Assembly (NCBI RefSeq): GCF_900176515.1
Contig: NZ_FWXV01000006.1
Location: forward strand, 496,001-560,000
Reading direction: 5' to 3'
DNA: 64,000 nucleotides
Source: Kibdelosporangium aridum
Lineage (GTDB): Bacteria; Actinomycetota; Actinomycetes; Mycobacteriales; Pseudonocardiaceae
A program made the position numbers and the translations under genes. How positions within the stretch are numbered: position 1 is the stretch's first letter; each line of letters opens with the position of its first letter. A model generated the notes under the pieces. It was not told where the DNA came from and did no database searches. It worked only from the letters and a program-made list of their open reading frames with translations. Below, one piece after another: positions 57,216 through 64,000 of the stretch.

Positions 57216-59948
57216 GTGGAGTTTCGACTCCTGGGGCCGCTTGAGGCATGGCACGCTGGCGAGGCCGTCGTGTTGGGCGGACAGCGACAGCGGACAGTGC
57301 TTGCCGCATTGCTGATGCGGGCGAACTCGTCGGCGAATGTCGGCTACCTGGCCGAGGCGGTGTGGGAGAAGCCGCCAGTGGCGCCGGAGTCCAACCTTCG
57401 TACGTACGTCGCTGGGCTGAGGCGTGTTTTCACCGCCGCGGGCGAGAATCGACTCGTTACCCGCCCGGGCGGTTATTTGATCACGGTCGAACCGGGCGAG
57501 CTGGACCTGGAGACCTTCCGGCAGCTGGCGCGCACCGGAGATCAGGCTTGGCGGGACAGCGACTTCGGCTCAGCGGCCGAGCACTTCGAGCGGGCGTTGA
57601 GCTTGTGGCGCGGGCAGCCGTTGGCCGGGTTGACGCCCGGGCCGGTGCTGCGGGCGGAGATCGCGCGGTTGGAGGACCTGCGGCTGACCATCGCCGAGCG
57701 GTACGCCCACGCGCTGGTCGAACTGGGCCGTCCGGAGGCGGCCGTCAGCGACCTCCGCACGTTGCTCGCTGAGCATCCGCTGCGGGAAGAACTGTGGGCG
57801 CAACTGATGGTGGCGCTGCACCGGGCGGGCAGGCAGGCGGAGGCGTTGGACGCGTTCGCCGACGCCCGGCGCCACCTGGTGACGGAGCTGGGCCTTGAGC
57901 CGGGTGCGCGACTCCAGCGCGTGCAGCAGGAGATCCTCGCGGGCGAACAGCCACAGGACACGGAGATCAGTGCGTGGCGACAGCTGCCGATGGACATCGC
58001 GGAGTTCACCGGACGCCAGGCCGAACTGCGAACCTTGCACGCACTGGCCGAGCCCGCTTCGCGCACGGCTTTGACAGTGGCGGTGATTCACGGAATGCCG
58101 GGCGTCGGCAAGACGCGCCTCGCCGTGCACTTCGCCCACCAACTGGTCGACGCCGGGCGTTTCGACGAGATCCAGCTGTGGACCGACCTGCGCGGGTTCG
58201 ACGCGGATCGGCCGCCGATCTCTCCTGCCGCCGTGCTTGAGCACTTCCTGCGCCTGCTCGGCGTTCCCGGTCAGCAGATCCCGCAGGAACTCGAGTCCCG
58301 CGCCGCGCTCTACCGGTCCCGGCTGGCCGACAAACGCGCGCTGGTGCTGTTGGACAACGCCGCGTCCGAGGAGCAGATCAGGCCGCTGTTGCCCGGTACC
58401 AAGGGCAGCCTGGTGCTGGTCACCAGCCGTCGTAACCTGGCCGGACTGGTTGGCGCGCGCGGGGTTCCGTTGGATGTCCTGCCGGAGACCGACGCGATCA
58501 CTCTGTTGTCCTTGATCGCAGGCGACGATCGCGTCGAGGCCGAGCCGCAGGCCGCGGCACGGACGACTGCCCTGTGCGGACGGCTGCCGATCGCGCTGTC
58601 CCTCGCCGCACGGCGGCTCCGGAAGCGTCCGATGTGGACCGTCAAGGACCTGGCCACACGGCTGGAAACCGCGGAACGCAGACTGGACCAACTCGCGCCG
58701 GGCACGCGCGAGATGCACGCCCTGTTCACCATGTCCTACCAGGGTTTGCCGCAGCCGCAACAGCGGATGTTCCGGTTGCTCGGGCTGCATCCCGGTGACG
58801 ACTTCACCGCCGAGTCGGTGGCCGCGCTCGCCCAGTGCACGCCGGAGGAAGCCGAATTCCACCTGGAAGCCATGCTGGACGAACACCTCGTGCAGCAGAT
58901 CACCCCGCGTCGCTACCGGTTCCACGACCTAGTCCGCCCTTATGCCCGCGATCTCGCGCAGGCCAACGAGACTGGGCAGCCGGTGCACCGGCTGTACACC
59001 TGGTATCTGTACGCGGCCGAGTCGGCCCGTAATGTGTTCGACCCGCATCGAGGCCGGACGTTCGACCTGCATCCGCTGCCGGAACACAGCGTGGTCCCGC
59101 AGTTCGCGGGCCACGACGAAGCCCTGGCCTGGTACGAGTCCGAACGCGGCACGTTGCGGGCTGTGGTCAAGGCCGCCGCCGAGGACGGGCTTCCCGAAGT
59201 CGCGTGGCAGCTGGCGTGGGTGCTGCTCAGCTTCTACTACCGGCGCAGCCACTGGGACGACTGGATCGCCACCTTCCAGATCGCGCTGGACGCGACCCGA
59301 TCGCTGGGCGAACGGCGCGGCGAAGGCATCATCTGGCTCGGACTCGGCGTGGCGTACAGCGATCTGCGCCAGTTCACCACCGCCATCGACTGCCACCAGA
59401 AAGCGCAAGCGATCTTGGAGGAAGTCGACGACCGGCGCGGACAAGCCTGGAACCTCAACAACCTAGGTGTCGTCTACGTCTACCTCGAACGCCTCACCGC
59501 GGCCGCGGACTGCTTCCACCGGGGACTGCTGCTGTTCCGCGAAACCGGAGACCGCCAAGGCGAAGGCATCTGCCTGAACAACCTCGGCGACACCTACCGC
59601 AGGCTCGACCGGCCGTCCAACGCGATCGGTCATCTGGAACAGGCGTTGAGCATCCAGCAGGACACCGGCGACCAACGGGGCCTGCAGTTCACCCTCGGCA
59701 CGCTCGGCGACATCCACCACGACGCCGGAAATCACAAGCAAGCCGTGCGGAGCTACGAAGAGGCTCTCGCGGTGAGCCAGGCACTGGGCGATCAACGCAC
59801 GGCTGCTCGGATGTTGGCCAATCTGGCGCAGACGCTCGACGCCGACGGGGAAAGCGCTTCGGCGCGGATCCGGTGGCAGGAAGCCATGACCATCTTCGAC
59901 GAGCTGGGTGACGCGCAGGCGGACACCATTCGTGCACGTCTCGGCTAG
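57216..59948 (+). CDS. AfsR-like SARP regulator (DNA-binding, BTAD, NB-ARC, TPR)
   Basis: 910 residues. In order: OmpR-like winged helix (about 1-95; EFRLLGPLEAW, GGQRQRTVLAALL), bacterial transcriptional activation domain (about 100-245; LDLETFRQLARTG, HPLREELWAQLMVALHRAGRQAEAL), NB-ARC ATPase with P-loop GMPGVGKTRLAVHFA near 292 and VLLDNA, then at least five TPRs in the C-terminal third (NLNNLGVVYVYLERL, CLNNLGDTYRRLDRP). Such regulators activate secondary-metabolite or developmental genes. No biosynthetic cluster is in view. GTG 57216 has GAGGGGA upstream. The end overlaps the next convergent gene by 4 bp. Confidence 0.93.
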   Translation: MEFRLLGPLEAWHAGEAVVLGGQRQRTVLAALLMRANSSANVGYLAEAVWEKPPVAPESNLRTYVAGLRRVFTAAGENRLVTRPGGYLITVEPGELDLETFRQLARTGDQAWRDSDFGSAAEHFERALSLWRGQPLAGLTPGPVLRAEIARLEDLRLTIAERYAHALVELGRPEAAVSDLRTLLAEHPLREELWAQLMVALHRAGRQAEALDAFADARRHLVTELGLEPGARLQRVQQEILAGEQPQDTEISAWRQLPMDIAEFTGRQAELRTLHALAEPASRTALTVAVIHGMPGVGKTRLAVHFAHQLVDAGRFDEIQLWTDLRGFDADRPPISPAAVLEHFLRLLGVPGQQIPQELESRAALYRSRLADKRALVLLDNAASEEQIRPLLPGTKGSLVLVTSRRNLAGLVGARGVPLDVLPETDAITLLSLIAGDDRVEAEPQAAARTTALCGRLPIALSLAARRLRKRPMWTVKDLATRLETAERRLDQLAPGTREMHALFTMSYQGLPQPQQRMFRLLGLHPGDDFTAESVAALAQCTPEEAEFHLEAMLDEHLVQQITPRRYRFHDLVRPYARDLAQANETGQPVHRLYTWYLYAAESARNVFDPHRGRTFDLHPLPEHSVVPQFAGHDEALAWYESERGTLRAVVKAAAEDGLPEVAWQLAWVLLSFYYRRSHWDDWIATFQIALDATRSLGERRGEGIIWLGLGVAYSDLRQFTTAIDCHQKAQAILEEVDDRRGQAWNLNNLGVVYVYLERLTAAADCFHRGLLLFRETGDRQGEGICLNNLGDTYRRLDRPSNAIGHLEQALSIQQDTGDQRGLQFTLGTLGDIHHDAGNHKQAVRSYEEALAVSQALGDQRTAARMLANLAQTLDADGESASARIRWQEAMTIFDELGDAQADTIRARLG

Positions 59949-61087
59949 CCTGGCAGGGCCTTGATGAGGTTGGTCGCCGGTTCTTCCGCGGCTGGGCTGC
60001 TTCTGACGTTGTTCATGACGTAGCCGAAGGCGATCCCGGTTTCCGGGTCGGCGTATCCGAGCGAGCCACCGAGGCCGGAGAAGCCGAACGCGCTGGGCGA
60101 GTACCAGGCGGCGTCGGGCGTGGGCAGGCCGAAACCGAGACCGACGTGGAACGGCAAGCGAGTGACGAGGTCAGGGCCGCCGACGTGCTGAGTGGTGGCC
60201 TGCCGGATGGTCTCGGGCGAGAGAATCCGGTGGCCGTCACCGATCAGCCCCGCATAGAACCGGGCGAGTGCGCGTGCCGTGCAAATGCCGTTGGTGGCCG
60301 GGATTTCAGCGGTCTGCTCGTCGGGATCGTTGTGGTCGAACGCGGGCTCGACGCAGGCGTATGCCCGTCGGGTCAACGAGGTCGGATCGGCGAATGCCTC
60401 CGCGAGTTGCCGGATCGGTTCGGGAAGATCGTCCGGGAGCGGGTCGAAGTTCGGCGGTGGCATGACGAGTTTGCTGACGCGGTGCTGTTCAGCCGCAGGC
60501 ACACCGATGTGGAAGTCAAGGTCCAGCGGTTCGGCGATCTCGGCACGGAAGAAGCCGCCGAGGCTGCGCCCGGAAACCCGGCGGACCACCTCGCCGACGA
60601 GCCAGCCGAACGTCAGCGCGTGATAGCCGTGGTCAGTGCCCGGCTCCCAGAGAGGTTGTTGTGCGGCAAGTGCTTCGGCCATCGGGTGCCAGGACAACGC
60701 TTCGTCGCGCGCCACCGGCTTGTCCAAAGCCGCGAGTCCGGCTTGGTGGGTCAGCAGCCACCGGACCGGTAGCCGATCCTTGCCCGCGGCAGCGAATTCC
60801 GGCCAGTAGTCGGCCACCGGCGCGTCCAGATCCACCTCTCCGCGCTCGACGAGCAGCAGCAAGCACGCGGCTGTCGCGGCCTTGGTGGTGGAGAAAACGA
60901 CCTGGAGCGTGTCCCGCTCCCATGGCCGTTCGGTGTCCGGGTCGGCGATCCCGCCCCACAGATCGACGACCGGCTGGCCGTGGAGATACACGCTGACGGC
61001 CGCGCCAACTTCAGCGCCGGCTGTGAAGTTCGCCGCGAACGCGTCGCGGACCCCCTCGAATCCCGGCGCAGTCTGCCCGTTGATCAC
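59945..61087 (-). CDS. Serine hydrolase, beta-lactamase/EstB family
   Basis: 380 residues. SxxK motif STTK (near residue 67) supplies the nucleophile and general base; the second motif is YHA in DHGYHALTFGW, the Tyr of YxN with Asn not kept; GLGGSLGY stands in for the third motif. This profile fits EstB-like esterases and DD-peptidase-like hydrolases rather than true beta-lactamases. There is no signal peptide, so it is probably cytoplasmic. GTG start with AGGAGGG upstream. Convergent with the SARP gene, overlapping by four bases. Confidence 0.88.
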   Translation of the reverse strand: MINGQTAPGFEGVRDAFAANFTAGAEVGAAVSVYLHGQPVVDLWGGIADPDTERPWERDTLQVVFSTTKAATAACLLLLVERGEVDLDAPVADYWPEFAAAGKDRLPVRWLLTHQAGLAALDKPVARDEALSWHPMAEALAAQQPLWEPGTDHGYHALTFGWLVGEVVRRVSGRSLGGFFRAEIAEPLDLDFHIGVPAAEQHRVSKLVMPPPNFDPLPDDLPEPIRQLAEAFADPTSLTRRAYACVEPAFDHNDPDEQTAEIPATNGICTARALARFYAGLIGDGHRILSPETIRQATTQHVGGPDLVTRLPFHVGLGFGLPTPDAAWYSPSAFGFSGLGGSLGYADPETGIAFGYVMNNVRSSPAAEEPATNLIKALPG

Positions 61088-61156
61088 CCGAGGTCCCTCC
61101 TGACGGCAGCACGGTCCGCGTAGCCTATCCCGCAGCTCATGCAGACCGGTGGCCGA

Positions 61157-61594
61157 CTAGATCAGGTTCTTGATGAAACGGCCGGAGCGATCCGCCCAAT
61201 TGTCGTAGCCGAGTGTGCGGTAAAAGGCGTGTGCGGCATCCCGGTGGTTGGAGCTGGTCACTTCCATTCGGCCGCAGCCGTTTTCCCGGGCGAAGTGCTC
61301 GGCGGCTTCCGTCAGTTCGCGGCCGATGCCGTTGCCCCGGGCGGATTGCGCTGTCACCAGCGCGACAATCCTGCCCTGCCAGCCGTCGCGTTCCAGCACC
61401 GGCATCGCGGTCACGGCTATCACTCCAGCCACAAGACCATCGCGTTGTGCGACAAGGACTGTGCTACGTGGGTGATTCGTCCAGATTTCCAGTCGCTTGT
61501 GGACACTGTCCGGGTTGTTGCCCGGATAGCCGAGTTCGGCCAGCAGTGCGGAAATTCGCGGCGCGTCTGCGCCATTTGCTGGTCGCACAGTCAT
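61157..61594 (-). CDS. GNAT-family N-acetyltransferase
   Basis: 145 residues starting TVRPANGADAPRISALLAELGY. The acetyl-CoA motif is LVTAQSARGNGIGRELTEAAEHFA, followed by AAHAFYRTLGY. Substrate unknown. The ATG at 61594 is only 24 bp from the start of the divergent patatin gene, so the two share a very short promoter region. Confidence 0.87.
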   Translation of the reverse strand: MTVRPANGADAPRISALLAELGYPGNNPDSVHKRLEIWTNHPRSTVLVAQRDGLVAGVIAVTAMPVLERDGWQGRIVALVTAQSARGNGIGRELTEAAEHFARENGCGRMEVTSSNHRDAAHAFYRTLGYDNWADRSGRFIKNLI

Positions 61595-61618
61595 GGTCTG
61601 GAAGTTTACGCTGGTTGT

Positions 61619-62614
61619 GTGGCTGATCGGATCTGGAGTGAAGGACATCCGGTTCGGGAGATCCTCCACGCGAGGCGGGCAAATCGCTCGTTGCCCGGCA
61701 GGCGGGAGGATCCGTACAAAGTCGGTCTCGCCATTGAGGGCGGAGGGCTGCGCGGCATCGTGTCGGCGGGCATGCTTGTCGCACTTGAGGAACTCGGGTA
61801 CTCCGATGCGTTCGACGAGGTGTACACGAGTTCTTCCGGTGCCATGAACGGCACGTACTTCATCCTGCGGGACACCTGGTTCCCGCTTTCCATTTACTAC
61901 GACGACCTGACGACGCGGGAATTCGTCGATTTCGGGCGGGTCCTGCGCGGTCGCGCGCCGATGAACCTCGACTACCTCTTCGACGAGGTTTTCGTGGCCA
62001 GGAAACCCTTGGCCTACCAGAAGGTGATCACGTCACCGCAGCGCCTGCACGTGATGGTCACCGACGTCGACGCGATGAAGATGGTCGATGTCTCCGACTT
62101 CCATTCACCCGACGACCTCAAGGAGACGTTACGGGCGAGCGCATGGTTACCGTTGGCTACCAAGGGAACCACGCCGTTTCGGGGCAGATGTGCAGTGGAC
62201 GGCTCTGTGCTGCAAAGGCACCCGTTCCGGACAGCCCGATCTGACGGGTGCACGCACATCCTGTCGTTGAGCACCAGGCCGATGACGTCGGTTCAACGCA
62301 AGAACTCCTTGTCCAACAGGATGATCGCGAAGTACCTCGACCGGCTCGCGCCCGGCCTGGGTTCGGGGTACATCGAGGCGTTGGGCGTGTACATCGAGGA
62401 GGACCGGCCCTACCTCACGAGGAGCAGGCTGCAGCCCGAAGCGGACCCGGCCGTGCTCGACGTGGCGCCCATGCCGGGCACGCCGGAGGTCAGACGGCAT
62501 GAATCCAACTTCGGTGTCCTGCTGCAAGGTGCTCGGTCGGCCTACCGCGCGTTGCACGTCGCCTTGGAGGGCAAGGATGTCTACGTCGTACCGAGGCTGA
62601 CTGTATACCGGTGA
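61619..62614 (+). CDS. Patatin-like phospholipase
   Basis: 331 residues from the GTG at 61619, with TACGCT six bases upstream (leaderless type). The oxyanion motif is EGGGLRGIVSAG; the nucleophile motif reads SSSGAMNG, so Ser replaces the first Gly of GxSxG; and the dyad aspartate is in AVDGSVLQRHPF. This order and spacing define bacterial patatins, which hydrolyse membrane lipids. No export signal. The ORF could extend far upstream over the divergent GNAT gene, but that part is not coding. Confidence 0.86.
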   Translation: MADRIWSEGHPVREILHARRANRSLPGRREDPYKVGLAIEGGGLRGIVSAGMLVALEELGYSDAFDEVYTSSSGAMNGTYFILRDTWFPLSIYYDDLTTREFVDFGRVLRGRAPMNLDYLFDEVFVARKPLAYQKVITSPQRLHVMVTDVDAMKMVDVSDFHSPDDLKETLRASAWLPLATKGTTPFRGRCAVDGSVLQRHPFRTARSDGCTHILSLSTRPMTSVQRKNSLSNRMIAKYLDRLAPGLGSGYIEALGVYIEEDRPYLTRSRLQPEADPAVLDVAPMPGTPEVRRHESNFGVLLQGARSAYRALHVALEGKDVYVVPRLTVYR

Positions 62615-62696
62615 TCGGCAGGGCTTGCGCGGTTCGGTTCGTTTACGGCATTCTTGTCGGCGTGATCGAGCTGAAGGGCGGCTTCCGCCCCATCCG

Positions 62697-64000
62697 ATGA
62701 GCCAGTGGCGACTGCCAGGGGCAGTCGACGACAGGCATACTTTCTTCGCGCACGCGCTGGCTTTGGCGGCCGCGCACGGTCCCGGCCCGTGGCCGGACGG
62801 CGGATACCCGCTACCGGACGAGGAATCCCCACCCGTGATGTCGGGATCCGTCCACGACGGCATCCGGACACATCACTTCGCGGTCAACGACGGCACCCAA
62901 GCCGCGGTCAAGATCGCCGAAGCGATCAGCGCGATCGTCGAGTCACCGCCGGATCTTGTTGCGGTTCAACGGCTTCATGACTTGATAGCCGAGCATGACA
63001 CGTTGACGATCGCCGACCCGCTCACCGATCGGCTGCTCGGCGCGGACCGTGATCGAGTCCGGGAGGTCGGCCGATGGCTGGCCGAGTACGGCACTCGGCG
63101 CGACGCGGTCGCGACCGGGATCGTGCTGATCGGTCTGACCGGCGACGAGCGCGACCGGGAACTGCTGCTGTTACTGGGATCCATGGAAGATCTCGCGTTG
63201 TACGCCGTTGTCGCACTTGGCCGGACGCAGTCCGACCGCGACATGGCGATCTTCGAACTGGCACGGCGTGTGCGGGCGTGGGGCCGCATCCAGGCCGTCG
63301 AACGGCTCGAAGGCACAACGGATCCCGAGATCAAGGCCTGGTTGCTGCGGGAGGGCTTCCGCAACGGGGTGATGAACGAGTACCTGGCGTACATCGCCGC
63401 CACCACAGGCGGTCTGGCCGACGCGCTGACGGAGTCCGAAGTAGACGACGAAGTGCTTGACGCTGCCGGGGACATCCTGGCCGCGTTGTCCGATGTCGGC
63501 GGCCCGGCCAAGGACATCAGGAGTTACCCGGAAGGTCACGCGATGATCGACCGGTACCTCGCGGTGGTCCGCCACCGGCCTTCGGTGTCCCGGATCCGTG
63601 CAGTTCTGCAGCTTGACCAGTACCTCGAGGACGGCAGGTGCGAACAGCTGCTGACCGACCTGGCGTGGATCGGCGTCGTCCGGCGCGCGCTGGACTCCGC
63701 GGACCTGGACACGTTCACCGACGCGCTCTGGCCTGCCAAGCAAATCGGGCTGAAGACCGCCGACCGGATCGCCGCGTGGCTGGAGCGGTACCCGTGCGAG
63801 TGGGGCCTGTGGATCTGGTTCAGGGACGCGGAAGACGCAGTCAAGACCGCCGAGCGCTTGCTTCCGTTGGAAGATCTGGTGACCGGACCGGCGTTGGAGC
63901 ACGGCTTCGGCCCGGAGTTCCAGGCAGACCGGGCCCTGGGTCTCGTGGTCGAGCGCGAGGACGTGCGCAGCTGGCCTTTGGTCAAGACCGCACTGTCCAA
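62697..64000 (+). CDS. Hypothetical protein, helical, runs off the window
   Basis: An open frame from the ATG at 62697 (SQWRLPGAVDDRHTFF) runs 434 codons to the window end without a stop; its codon bias (G/C at third positions) supports coding. It appears mostly alpha-helical with repeated Leu/Ala-rich helices (RELLLLLGSMEDLALYAVVA; EIKAWLLREGFRNGVMNEYL), like an ARM/HEAT-type scaffold. I recognise no catalytic motif, signal or TM segment. It is encoded 82 bp after the patatin gene on the same strand. Confidence 0.7.
   Translation, partial: MSQWRLPGAVDDRHTFFAHALALAAAHGPGPWPDGGYPLPDEESPPVMSGSVHDGIRTHHFAVNDGTQAAVKIAEAISAIVESPPDLVAVQRLHDLIAEHDTLTIADPLTDRLLGADRDRVREVGRWLAEYGTRRDAVATGIVLIGLTGDERDRELLLLLGSMEDLALYAVVALGRTQSDRDMAIFELARRVRAWGRIQAVERLEGTTDPEIKAWLLREGFRNGVMNEYLAYIAATTGGLADALTESEVDDEVLDAAGDILAALSDVGGPAKDIRSYPEGHAMIDRYLAVVRHRPSVSRIRAVLQLDQYLEDGRCEQLLTDLAWIGVVRRALDSADLDTFTDALWPAKQIGLKTADRIAAWLERYPCEWGLWIWFRDAEDAVKTAERLLPLEDLVTGPALEHGFGPEFQADRALGLVVEREDVRSWPLVKTALS

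Noticed and set aside
57577..59437. Long frames on both strands inside the SARP gene
   Set aside because: They lie in other frames of a protein with clear SARP, NB-ARC and TPR domains.
61139..61618. N-terminal extension of the patatin frame
   Set aside because: It overlaps the divergent GNAT gene completely and has no patatin-like sequence; the GTG at 61619 fits a leaderless start.

Overview
The window is high-GC actinobacterial DNA, most likely from the order Pseudonocardiales (Amycolatopsis/Kibdelosporangium/Lentzea-like). This rests on GTG/TTG starts, many apparently leaderless genes with a TAnnnT box 6-8 nt upstream of the start, a four-cysteine ribosomal protein L28, a SepIVA homologue, a SARP regulator, a SigL/RslA-type sigma/anti-sigma pair and a complete kdp locus. 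The genus is inference. No tRNA, rRNA, CRISPR array, transposase or prophage gene was seen.

Layout. 1-10 kb: the tail of a MocR-type regulator, then a housekeeping block (DUF3515, Lrp-type RAM protein, thiL, gamma carbonic anhydrase-like gene, ung, HAD phosphatase, an unusually short MFS gene, rpmB, a DAK2/FakA-like gene, recG). 10-13 kb: an FAD-linked oxidase followed by a 1.6-kb gene-free stretch filled by about ten ~130-bp tandem repeats, most carrying a promoter-like box of the RecA-NDp (PafBC, DNA-damage) type. 13-31 kb: a DivIVA-like coiled-coil protein, a double-HTH LuxR regulator, pyc, lepB, an arginase-like gene, a BtrH_N-like gene, DUF2087, helD, an SDR, rsmD, coaD, a serine-hydrolase remnant, a MerB-like gene, a GNAT, a secreted guanyl-specific RNase, then the conserved run sepIVA-DUF177-rpmF-rnc-mutM. 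31-38 kb (accessory): two adjacent small-laccase paralogues, MarR, asnB, a hydrolase, a secreted beta-propeller protein and a divergent XRE regulator. 38-46 kb: kdpFABCDE, with an extra 27-aa membrane peptide in front of kdpF. 46-64 kb: a hypothetical protein, a hydrolase, a DnaJ-like zinc-knuckle gene split by a frameshift, two Pro/Ser-rich surface proteins, acyP, a small lipoprotein divergent from an ECF sigma/anti-sigma pair, smc, an SRPBCC-ArsR-DUF899 operon, a SARP regulator, a serine hydrolase, a GNAT, a patatin and an open frame that leaves the window.

How parts work together. recG has a RecA-NDp-type promoter whose predicted transcription start lies on its ATG, and the repeat array about 2 kb downstream carries the same motif many times, so both may respond to DNA damage. 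The sigma gene and the divergent 44-aa lipoprotein gene share a TGAACC-N16-CGTA promoter, which suggests autoregulation plus a direct target. The two laccase paralogues have lost different copper ligands. Candidate operators sit in front of the XRE regulator, the ArsR operon, thiL, kdp and the SARP gene.
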